Below are positions 1-5,383 of a stretch of 5,383 nucleotides of DNA, piece by piece; positions within the stretch are counted from its first letter, which is position 1, and the number at the start of each line of letters is the position of its first letter. The translations under genes and the position numbers were made by a program. The notes under the pieces were generated by a model. It worked only from the letters and a program-made list of their open reading frames with translations. It searched no databases and was not told the origin of the DNA. Origin of the DNA: Nitriliruptoraceae bacterium (GTDB lineage Bacteria; Actinomycetota; Nitriliruptoria; Nitriliruptorales; Nitriliruptoraceae); assembly GCA_007134165.1 (NCBI GenBank), contig SLLJ01000213.1:1-5383 (forward strand), read 5' to 3'.

Positions 1-5
1 CGAGC

Positions 6-105
6 GCAGAGGGCACCTTCGCCCCGTTCGGACGGGACCCTCGCCCCGACCACGAGCGGTCCGGAGTGCGTACCGTGAGCGCGAGCCGTTCTCGCTGCCC
101 TCTGC
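6..105. repeat. 10-bp perfect inverted repeat, 80-nt spacer
   Basis: GCAGAGGGCA at 6-15 is the exact reverse complement of TGCCCTCTGC at 96-105. The 80 nt between the arms contain two small hairpins (23-36 and 81-95; the second overlaps the region just inside the right arm). The right arm ends 16 nt before GTG 122 and 82 nt before ATG 188. It could be a long stem in a 5' leader, an operator pair, or chance in GC-rich DNA; the sequence alone does not decide. Confidence 0.4.
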
Positions 106-175
106 CTGCCGAAAGACGCTGGTGACCGACGACCACGATCTGTCCCCCCGGCCTGACCCCTCGCCCGCGAGCACT

Positions 176-181
176 GAGGAG
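176..181 (+). promoter_or_regulatory. Shine-Dalgarno site favouring ATG 188
   Basis: GAGGAG lies 6 nt upstream of ATG 188, close to ideal spacing and sequence for a ribosome binding site. The alternative in-frame GTG at 122 has only a weaker purine patch, GAAAG at 111-115. The residues between the two starts are Pro/Asp/Ser-rich and show no family conservation. This is why the ATPase start is placed at 188. Confidence 0.65.
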
Positions 182-187
182 CCCTCG

Positions 188-2929
188 ATGACCTCAGGAG
201 GCCCGGCCCCCACCGACACCCAGGACCTCGGCGACGCCGGTCACCAGAAGGTGCCGTGGCACGGCCGCGAGACCGAGCAGGTCCTCGAGCGACTCGACGT
301 GAACCCGAAGTCGGGGCTCGACGAGCAGGAGGCCGCCCGGCGCCTCGAGGAGCACGGCCCCAACCTGCTCAGCCCCGATGAGCCGCGCACCAACTTCGAC
401 ATCCTGATCTCGCAGTTCAAGAGCCCCCTGATCTACATCCTGCTGGTGGCGGCGGTCGTCACCATCCTCATCGACGAGTACACCGACGCGGCCGTGATCG
501 CCGCGGTGCTCGTGCTCAACGCGATCATCGGGTTCATCCAGGAGCGCCGGGCCGATCGTTCGGTGCACGCGCTGATGGAGCTGGCCTCGCCCAAGTCCAC
601 CGTGGTGCGCGGTGGCAGGGAGCGAGAGGTCGAGGCCATCGACCTCGTGCCTGGCGACGTGGTGCTGCTGACCTCGGGCAGCCGGGTCCCCGCCGACCTG
701 CGGCTGGTCGAGACGATCACCCTCAAGATCGACGAGTCGCTGCTGACCGGGGAGAGCGAACCCACCGACAAGTCGACCCGACCGGTCGACGAGGACGCTC
801 TGGCCGCCGACCGCACCTCGATGGCCCACATGGGCTCGTCGGTCACCTCCGGGCGCGGCCGTGGCGTGGTCGCGGCCACCGCCACCGACACCCAGCTCGG
901 CGCGATCGCCGAGAGCATCCGTCAGGAGGAGCAGCCGCCCACGCCGCTGCAGCAGCGGATGCACCGCTTCGCCAACATCATCGCCCTGGTGATCCTGGCG
1001 ACCACCGTGATCGCCTTCTTCCTCGGCGTCGCACTCGGCGAACCGATCGACGAGATGTTCCTCACCGCGGTGGCGCTGGCCGTCGCGGTCATCCCCGAGG
1101 GCCTGCCGGTCGCCTTCACGGTCGCGATGGCGCTGGGGGTGCGGCGCATGGCGCAGCGCAACGCGCTGATCCGCGCGCTGCCCGCCGTGGAGACGCTGGG
1201 CAGCACCGACACGATCGGCTCGGACAAGACCGGCACCCTGACCACCAACCGCATGACCGCGCTGCGCGCCTGGACCGGGGGGGACACCTACGCCATCGAG
1301 GTCGACGGTCGCGACGTGCTCGAGGGCGACGACCTGCCCAGCGCCGACGACGTGGCCACCGCCGACGGCGACGATCCGCTGTCGCGCACCCTGCGCACGG
1401 GCGTGATCAGCAACGAGTCGGACCTGCAGATCGACGACGACGGCGAGGTGGAGCACCACGGCGACCCGACCGAGACCGCCCTGCTCGAGGCGGCGCTGCG
1501 GGTGGGCATCGATCCCCACGAGCTGCGCGAGCGGGCCCGGCTGCTCGCCAACGTGCCCTTCGAGTCCGACCTGCGCTACTCCTACGTGGTCGCCGACGAG
1601 GACGGCCCGGTGCTGCGGCTCAAGGGCGCGCCCGAACGGGTCCTGGACCTGTGCACGACCGTGGCCACCGACGACGGCACCGAGGAGCTGGACCGCCAGG
1701 CGGCGCTGGACGCGGCCGAGGCCATGGCCCGACGGGGGCTGCGGGTGCTGGCGATGGCCGAGCGCCGGCTCGACCTCGACGTCGAGGAGGTGGACCGCGA
1801 GGAGCCGCCGGCTCCCGAGGAGCTGACCCTGACCGGGATGGTCGGGATGCAGGACCCGCCCCGACCCGGCGTGCGCGAATCGATCGAGAACGTGCGCCAT
1901 GCCGGGATGCGCGTGGTCATGATCACCGGGGACCATGCGGTCACCGCCCGTGCCATCGCCCGCGACCTGCGGCTGATCGACGACGACGACGCACCGGTGC
2001 TCACGGGCGCCGAGATGGAGCGCATCGACGACGAGGAGCTGCGCCGCCGGGTACCCGAGGTCGACGTCTACGCCCGGGTCGCCCCCGACCACAAGCTGCG
2101 GGTAGTCAAGGCGCTGCAGCACCTCGGCGACGTGGTCGCGGTCACCGGCGACGGCGTCAACGACGCGCCGGCGCTCAAGGCCGCCGACATCGGGGTGGCG
2201 ATGGGCCAGGAGGGCACCGACGTGGCCCGTGAGGCCTCGGACATGGTGCTCACCGACGACAACTTCATCTCGATCGCCAACGCGGTCGAGGAGGGACGGG
2301 TCGTCTTCGACAACGTGCGCAAGGTCACCTTCTTCCTGCTGTCGACCGGGGCCGCCGCGATCGTGGCGATCCTGTACTCGATTGCCGCGGGCATCCCGCT
2401 GCCGTACGTGCCGGCCGCCCTGCTGTGGCTCAACGTGGTAACCAACGGCCTGCAGGACGTCGCGCTGGCCTTCGAGCCGGGCGAGCCCGACGTGCTCGAC
2501 CGACCGCCGCGGCGCCGCGCGGAGGGCATCGTCACCTGGCTGCTGTGGGAGCGCACGATCCTGCTCGGGGTCACGATGGCGATCGGCAGCCTGTGGACCT
2601 TCCAGTGGGCCATCGACAAGGGCCTGACCGACGCCGAGCAGCGCGGGGTCGCGCTGACCACCCTGGTGGTGGCGATGGCCGTGCACGTCTACAACGCCCG
2701 CTCCGAGCGCCGCTCGATCATCGTCACCAACGTGCGCGGCAACCTGTTCCTGCTCATCTCCACCATCATCGCGCTCACCATCCACGTGCTCGCCTCGTAC
2801 TGGGGACCGACCCAGACGATCCTGCAGATCGAGCCGGTCACCGGCGGCGGCTGGCAGCGGATCGCGGTCGTGGCCGTCGCGGTGGCGGTGGTCAGCGAGA
2901 TCCACAAGGCGCTACGCAGCCGCCGCTGA
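188..2929 (+). CDS. P-type cation-transporting ATPase, P2A (Ca2+-ATPase-like) group
   Basis: Membrane pump that couples ATP hydrolysis to cation movement through a phospho-aspartate intermediate. It has 913 residues from ATG 188; GTG 122 would add 22. The size is normal for the family. Numbering below is from ATG 188. The order is complete: N-terminal cation-ATPase domain, M1/M2 (about 80-118), actuator TGES 187-190, M3/M4 (about 263-311) with PEGLP 303-307, phosphorylation motif DKTGT with D346, nucleotide-binding KGAPE 479-483, MITGD 578-582, hinge TGDGVNDAP 653-661, and M5-M10 (about 713-906). No frameshift or lost catalytic residue is visible. Aligned gap-free to SERCA (from recall), E309 and N796 of site II are kept (E304, N749). 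D800 is Asn (N753), and site I residues N768, E771 and E908 are Gly721, Ala724 and Met830. The ion is therefore uncertain: it may be Ca2+ with a single site, or another cation such as Na+ or Mn2+. Gly344 replaces the usual Cys before SDKTGT. The gene appears monocistronic, ending in tandem hairpins. Confidence 0.96.
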   Translation: MTSGGPAPTDTQDLGDAGHQKVPWHGRETEQVLERLDVNPKSGLDEQEAARRLEEHGPNLLSPDEPRTNFDILISQFKSPLIYILLVAAVVTILIDEYTDAAVIAAVLVLNAIIGFIQERRADRSVHALMELASPKSTVVRGGREREVEAIDLVPGDVVLLTSGSRVPADLRLVETITLKIDESLLTGESEPTDKSTRPVDEDALAADRTSMAHMGSSVTSGRGRGVVAATATDTQLGAIAESIRQEEQPPTPLQQRMHRFANIIALVILATTVIAFFLGVALGEPIDEMFLTAVALAVAVIPEGLPVAFTVAMALGVRRMAQRNALIRALPAVETLGSTDTIGSDKTGTLTTNRMTALRAWTGGDTYAIEVDGRDVLEGDDLPSADDVATADGDDPLSRTLRTGVISNESDLQIDDDGEVEHHGDPTETALLEAALRVGIDPHELRERARLLANVPFESDLRYSYVVADEDGPVLRLKGAPERVLDLCTTVATDDGTEELDRQAALDAAEAMARRGLRVLAMAERRLDLDVEEVDREEPPAPEELTLTGMVGMQDPPRPGVRESIENVRHAGMRVVMITGDHAVTARAIARDLRLIDDDDAPVLTGAEMERIDDEELRRRVPEVDVYARVAPDHKLRVVKALQHLGDVVAVTGDGVNDAPALKAADIGVAMGQEGTDVAREASDMVLTDDNFISIANAVEEGRVVFDNVRKVTFFLLSTGAAAIVAILYSIAAGIPLPYVPAALLWLNVVTNGLQDVALAFEPGEPDVLDRPPRRRAEGIVTWLLWERTILLGVTMAIGSLWTFQWAIDKGLTDAEQRGVALTTLVVAMAVHVYNARSERRSIIVTNVRGNLFLLISTIIALTIHVLASYWGPTQTILQIEPVTGGGWQRIAVVAVAVAVVSEIHKALRSRR

Positions 2930-2938
2930 CGGGCGGCA

Positions 2939-2979
2939 CGGCCTGCGCCGCCTGGTCGGGCGATCGGGTGCGCAGGCCG
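2939..2979 (+). terminator. GC-rich hairpin 1 downstream of the ATPase gene
   Basis: CGGCCTGCGC at 2939-2948 pairs perfectly with GCGCAGGCCG at 2970-2979 (10 bp). Inside the loop a further 4-bp stem is possible (CGCC 2949-2952 with GGCG 2959-2962). The hairpin starts 10 nt after the TGA stop. It has no U tract, so it is either an actinobacterial-type terminator or a 3'-end stabilising structure. It acts with the second hairpin that follows 7 nt later. Confidence 0.5.
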
Positions 2980-2986
2980 GGCGGGA

Positions 2987-3016
2987 GGCCGGGGTGGCAT
3001 CGTTCCCACCCCGGCC
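2987..3016 (+). terminator. GC-rich hairpin 2 downstream of the ATPase gene
   Basis: GGCCGGGGTGG at 2987-2997 pairs perfectly with CCACCCCGGCC at 3006-3016, an 11-bp stem with an 8-nt loop. This is the strongest hairpin in the window and lies 58 nt after the ATPase stop. No T run follows; U-less terminators of this kind are common in high-GC Gram-positive genomes. It probably insulates the ATPase transcript from the sensor gene downstream. Confidence 0.6.
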
Positions 3017-3023
3017 ACGTGAC

Positions 3024-3029
3024 TAGCAT
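3024..3029 (+). promoter_or_regulatory. Candidate -10 element for the sensor gene
   Basis: TAGCAT fits the actinobacterial -10 pattern TANNNT and sits 7 nt after the terminator-like hairpin, in one of the few A/T-containing spots of the intergenic region. It would start transcription around 3036, giving a leader of about 65 nt before ATG 3102. No good -35 is present 16-18 nt upstream, where the hairpin arm lies. The assignment is therefore weak. Confidence 0.33.
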
Positions 3030-3101
3030 CGGTCGGGCAGCGCCGGTGCCGGCCGGGATCCACAGCGTCCCCCGGGGCGACCGCGCCCCGGCGAGCGCGC
3101 G

Positions 3102-5171
3102 ATGGAGAGCGCCGAGGTGAGCCCGCTGAGCCCGACCGGACCGATCCCCCCGGTGTTCCGGTCCTTCCTGGCCGTTGCGGGCGCGCGCCTGACGCCCACC
3201 ACGCTGTCCAAGGCCACCCTGGCCGAGCTCACCCAGACGCTCGAGGACCTGATCCGTGTCGGCGACACCCGCGGCGCCGTGCTGACCGGCATCCAGGCGC
3301 AGCAACCCTGGCTGCCCCCATCACCACCACCGTCCGGCACACGTGACGCCGACGAGGGTGAGCGACGGTCGGTATTCGCCACCGGTGAACTTGGTCCGAC
3401 CACCACCGTACGCCGCTTCCTGCTCGACAGCGGTGACCCCCTGGTGCAGGAGTGGTTCCTGGTCGCGCTCACCGACCGGTTCTCGGCGGCTCTGTTCGGA
3501 CGCGAGTTCGCCGACCAGGACCCCGAGGAGGAACGCGATCGGCAGTTCGCCTCGGTGTGGACCTTCGACCCGGTGTCGGTCGCGCTGGTGACCAACGCGC
3601 TGGCAACCACCTGCGAGCAGGTGTCCGCGAGTTCCGCCGAGCAGGTACGCGCGGCGCTTGCCGAGCACCCTGCGCGCAGTGCTGCCCCCGGCATCGAGCA
3701 GCGCTTCGGCAATGCGGTGTTCGAACGGCTCGAGGCCAGCCGGTCGAGGTGGCGCAGCACGACCCTGGAGCTGAGGGAGGCTCAGCGCCGGCTGGCCGAG
3801 CAGCACCGCGCCCGGCTGCGCCTGGAGCGGCTGGCCGCTGCCGGCTCGATCAGCGCATTCATCGCCAACGACCTCAGCACGCTGCTCACCAACCTGGCAT
3901 CCGCCGCCGCCCAGTTGGGCGAGGATCCGGCGGGCGAGCGCCGCACCGAACACCTCGAGGTCATCGAACGAGAATCGCGGCGCGCCCACCAACTCATCGA
4001 CCAACTGCTGCGCTTCTCGGCCAGACGCCGGACGCAGCGCACCACCGTCCGGTTCGCTGAACTGCTCAGTTCCGCTCTGGACGATCTGCCGACCCCGGAC
4101 GGCCGCCGCCCCGACGTGGAGGTCGGCCAACTGCCCGACGTCGTCGTCGAGGTCGATGCGGGCCAGTTGCGCCAGGTGCTCACCAACCTCATCGACAACG
4201 CCCTGCACGCTCCCGGACGTGAGCTCCCGGTCCGAGTGGTCGCCGGGGTGGATGACGACACGTTGTGCGTGCGGGTCCGTGACGACGGCACCGGCATCGA
4301 CCCCGAGGTGCTGCCGCGCGTCTTCGAGCCGCTGGTGACCAGCAAGCCGCCCGACGAGGGCATGGGGCTGGGCCTGCCAATCGCTGCGTCGTACGTCGAG
4401 GACCACGACGGCAACCTCGAGGTCACCGAAACCGGCCCCGAGGGCACCACCCTGACCCTGTGCCTGCCGATCGCCGGCTTCCCGTCACCCGCGCAGCCCC
4501 CGCCGGAGGCCGGCACCGACGACGAGGACCGCTTGGCTCCGAATGGTGCTTCGCCGGCCGACGACCCTGGACCCGGAGCTAGCGTCGCCACCAACGATGA
4601 CCAACCGGCCCCGGCCGACCGCCCGGATTCCGCCGACCCGACGGATCCCGCCGCCCCCTCGGACCCGGCTGCCTCCCTGCCGGGGGTGACGGCGGCGGAC
4701 CTGAATGGTGCCACCGGTCCGGCCGCTACGGCCGAGGCGCGCGGCGAGGACACCGACCCGACGTCGACGCAAGCAGCCGTCGCGCCAGCACGAGAGCCGG
4801 GCCCGCGCCGATGTCTGGTCATCGACGACGAGGCTGCGATCCGAGGCCTGGTGGAGGCGCTACTGACCCGTGCCGGCTGGGAGGTGGTGACCACCGGCGA
4901 CGCCGACGTGGCCCTGGTCGAGGCCCGCTCGGAGCACTTCGACGTGGTGCTGCTCGACCTCGACCTTGGGCACGGGCCGGGACAGGGCCAGCTTCTGCTC
5001 GATCGGCTGGCACGGGTCCAACCGGGCGTAGAGCAGCGCACGGCGTTCATCACCGGCAGTGGCGCCAACGAAGAGGAACTCGGGCGTACCGTGCTGGTCA
5101 AGCCGTTCACCTGGACCCGGCTGCGTTCCCTGCTCGAGCACATGACCGCGTCCGTGGAACCGGACGAGTGA
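3102..5171 (+). CDS. Soluble DICT-domain hybrid histidine kinase-like protein with Asn in place of the phospho-acceptor His, and C-terminal receiver
   Basis: Cytosolic sensor of 689 residues with no signal peptide or membrane segment. In order: a DICT-like sensory domain (about 27-170), marked by EWFLV at 117-121 and WTFDP at 153-157; a charged signalling helix (about 205-245); a DHp domain (about 240-310); HATPase (about 335-457); a Pro/Ala/Asp-rich disordered linker (about 458-568); and a receiver (about 571-683). The ATP-binding boxes look intact: N362/N366, D394-x-G-x-G398, FEPLVTSK and GMGLGL at 420-425. The H-box reads FIANDLSTLLT, so N256 stands where His belongs. The D257-x-x-T260 motif is kept. 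Receiver residues D575, D576, D619, T651 and K667 are all present. Canonical His autophosphorylation is therefore not expected; a regulatory pseudokinase, or a phosphatase acting on a receiver, fits better. It has no DNA-binding output and no partner regulator in the window. ATG 3102 has no clear Shine-Dalgarno site; GTG 3117 is preceded by GGAGAG at 3104-3109 and is a credible alternative start. Confidence 0.93.
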   Translation: MESAEVSPLSPTGPIPPVFRSFLAVAGARLTPTTLSKATLAELTQTLEDLIRVGDTRGAVLTGIQAQQPWLPPSPPPSGTRDADEGERRSVFATGELGPTTTVRRFLLDSGDPLVQEWFLVALTDRFSAALFGREFADQDPEEERDRQFASVWTFDPVSVALVTNALATTCEQVSASSAEQVRAALAEHPARSAAPGIEQRFGNAVFERLEASRSRWRSTTLELREAQRRLAEQHRARLRLERLAAAGSISAFIANDLSTLLTNLASAAAQLGEDPAGERRTEHLEVIERESRRAHQLIDQLLRFSARRRTQRTTVRFAELLSSALDDLPTPDGRRPDVEVGQLPDVVVEVDAGQLRQVLTNLIDNALHAPGRELPVRVVAGVDDDTLCVRVRDDGTGIDPEVLPRVFEPLVTSKPPDEGMGLGLPIAASYVEDHDGNLEVTETGPEGTTLTLCLPIAGFPSPAQPPPEAGTDDEDRLAPNGASPADDPGPGASVATNDDQPAPADRPDSADPTDPAAPSDPAASLPGVTAADLNGATGPAATAEARGEDTDPTSTQAAVAPAREPGPRRCLVIDDEAAIRGLVEALLTRAGWEVVTTGDADVALVEARSEHFDVVLLDLDLGHGPGQGQLLLDRLARVQPGVEQRTAFITGSGANEEELGRTVLVKPFTWTRLRSLLEHMTASVEPDE
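3104..3109 (+). promoter_or_regulatory. Possible Shine-Dalgarno site for an alternative GTG start
   Basis: GGAGAG lies 7 nt before the in-frame GTG at 3117. The ATG at 3102 lacks any comparable purine-rich site upstream. If this site is used, the sensor protein would start five residues later, with no effect on its domains. Confidence 0.4.
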
Positions 5172-5212
5172 TCCTGCGGCCGCGGGGACCACTGCGGTGC
5201 ACCGTCGCCACG

Positions 5213-5242
5213 TTGACGTGCTGGCGAGTGAGGCGGTAATCT
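5213..5242 (+). promoter_or_regulatory. Promoter for tRNA-Lys (-35 TTGACG, -10 TAATCT)
   Basis: TTGACG at 5213-5218 and TAATCT at 5237-5242 are separated by 18 nt. They match the -35 TTGAC and -10 TANNNT patterns used by the housekeeping sigma factor of actinobacteria. Transcription would begin near 5249, giving a leader of about 60 nt before the mature tRNA end. The local sequence is distinctly more A/T-rich than its surroundings. It lies 41 nt after the stop of the sensor gene, so the tRNA is likely transcribed on its own. Confidence 0.65.
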
Positions 5243-5262
5243 TTGATAACGCGCCGGCTGAC

Positions 5263-5300
5263 CGTCGGCGCGATCGTCGTGAGAGGCCCTCTGGCCGACG
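5263..5300 (+). other. Structured pre-tRNA leader
   Basis: CGTCGGC at 5263-5269 pairs perfectly with GCCGACG at 5294-5300 (7 bp), and inside it AGAG 5282-5285 can pair with CTCT 5289-5292. The structure lies wholly between the inferred transcription start and the mature tRNA 5' end. It has no T run, so it is read as a leader fold and not a terminator. Its 3' arm shares two bases with the palindrome that follows, so the two structures cannot both form completely. Confidence 0.4.
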
Positions 5301-5312
5301 CAAGTACTTGCG
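5299..5312. repeat. 14-bp perfect palindrome overlapping the tRNA 5' end
   Basis: CGCAAGTACTTGCG is its own reverse complement. As RNA it would form a 5-bp stem (CGCAA with UUGCG) with a GUAC loop. Its last three bases, 5310-5312, are the first three acceptor-stem bases of tRNA-Lys. The hairpin therefore competes with the first three pairs of the acceptor stem and spans the expected RNase P cleavage point. Confidence 0.5.
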
Positions 5313-5382
5313 CCGCTAGCTCAATTGGCAGAGCATCCGGCTCTTAACCGGCAGGTTCGGGGTTCGAGTCCCTGGCGGCGCA
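5310..5382 (+). tRNA. tRNA-Lys (anticodon CTT)
   Basis: A full cloverleaf can be drawn over 73 nt. The acceptor stem is GCGCCGC 5310-5316 with GCGGCGC 5375-5381 (7 perfect pairs). The D stem is GCTC 5319-5322 with GAGC 5331-5334. The anticodon arm is 5336-5352 with loop CTCTTAA, giving anticodon CTT (5343-5345) for lysine AAG codons. The variable loop is AGGTT, and the T arm is CGGGG 5358-5362 with CCCTG 5370-5374 (one G-U pair) around loop TTCGAGT. The discriminator base is A5382. The window ends at C5383, which could be the first base of an encoded CCA. The outermost anticodon-stem pair (5336/5352) is a U-C mismatch, leaving four pairs. It is preceded by its own promoter. Confidence 0.97.
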
Positions 5383-5383
5383 C

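Larger units (their letters stand above)
1..187. other. Upstream region with no assignable gene
   Basis: No gene can be supported here. One forward frame is open from position 3 to a TGA at 123-125, overlapping the alternative GTG start at 122. Another is open from position 1 to a TGA at 76-78. Either could be the tail of an upstream gene, but both use third codon positions much less GC-biased than the two real genes in the window, and neither peptide is recognisable. The stretch contains a small hairpin (CCCGT 23-27 with ACGGG 32-36), another (GCGAG 81-85 with CTCGC 91-95), and a 10-bp inverted repeat listed separately. No convincing -35/-10 pair was found for the downstream ATPase gene, so its promoter may lie further upstream. 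Confidence 0.5.

Noticed and set aside
1277..1283. A run of seven G within the ATPase gene, a possible slippage or phase-variation site.
   Set aside because: The reading frame is intact on both sides, and runs of this length are unremarkable at this GC content.
194..2905. A very long open frame on the - strand, antisense to the ATPase gene, plus shorter ones on both strands inside it.
   Set aside because: It mirrors the GC-biased third positions of the real gene. Its translation is a His/Arg/Gly/Asp-rich sequence with no recognisable domain, while the + strand shows every P-type ATPase motif.
2425..3120. An open frame on the + strand running from the ATPase 3' end through the intergenic hairpins.
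   Set aside because: It is Arg/Ala/Gly-rich with no domain, is out of frame with the ATPase, and crosses two terminator-like hairpins.
3321..5143. Two long - strand open frames antisense to the sensor gene (3321-4406 and 3782-5143).
   Set aside because: They are shadows of the sensor gene. The translations are Ser/Arg/Gly-rich and lack any domain signature, while the sense strand carries clear HATPase and receiver motifs.
188..5171. The ATPase and the DICT sensor as one functional system.
   Set aside because: They are separated by 172 nt containing two strong hairpins, have no shared regulatory motif, and adjacency alone is not evidence.
5176..5183. GCGGCCGC palindrome just after the sensor stop, considered as a terminator stem.
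   Set aside because: It leaves no loop and no T run follows, so it does not make a usable hairpin.
5195..5204. CGGTGCACCG palindrome upstream of the tRNA promoter, considered as an operator or terminator.
   Set aside because: Ten bases with only a tiny possible loop, lying outside the -35/-10 region. Nothing supports a function.
5310..5383. tRNA-Lys as an attachment site for an integrated element.
   Set aside because: The window ends at the tRNA, no duplicate of its 3' end is visible, and no integrase gene is present.

Overview
The window is high-GC DNA with a strong preference for G or C at third codon positions in its two large genes. This base composition, together with the actinobacterial-style promoter before the tRNA and the GC-rich hairpins without a U tract, suggests an actinobacterium (Actinomycetota). 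An Acidimicrobiia-like lineage is possible, but the sequence alone cannot fix the taxon. All supported genes read on the + strand.

Layout. Positions 1-187 hold no assignable gene; they contain a 10-bp inverted repeat and small hairpins. Positions 188-2929 (or from GTG 122) encode a full-length P-type cation-transporting ATPase of the P2A/Ca2+-ATPase-like group. Positions 2930-3101 hold two strong tandem GC-rich hairpins, read as the ATPase terminator, and a weak candidate promoter. Positions 3102-5171 encode a soluble hybrid sensor protein: an N-terminal DICT-like sensory domain, a signalling helix, a dimerisation (DHp) domain, a HATPase domain, a long disordered linker and a C-terminal receiver domain. 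Positions 5172-5309 carry a good TTGACG / TAATCT promoter and a structured leader. Positions 5310-5382 are tRNA-Lys (anticodon CTT), complete up to the discriminator base.

Two results stand out. First, the sensor protein has Asn (N256) where the phospho-acceptor His of the H-box should be. Its ATP-binding boxes, its D/E-x-x-T/N phosphatase motif and all receiver residues are intact. It therefore looks like a DICT-controlled pseudokinase or phosphatase with its own receiver, not an ordinary hybrid histidine kinase. Second, the ATPase has all catalytic motifs, but a gap-free comparison with SERCA shows that the side-chain ligands of Ca2+ site I are gone (Gly, Ala and Met at N768, E771 and E908). 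At site II, D800 has become Asn, and a new Asp lies one helical turn further on. The transported ion and stoichiometry are therefore unlikely to be those of SERCA.

How they fit together: hairpins separate the ATPase and the sensor gene, so they are probably independent transcription units. Nothing in the sequence links them functionally. The sensor has no DNA-binding output domain and no separate response regulator in view, so its partner must lie elsewhere. The tRNA has its own promoter.
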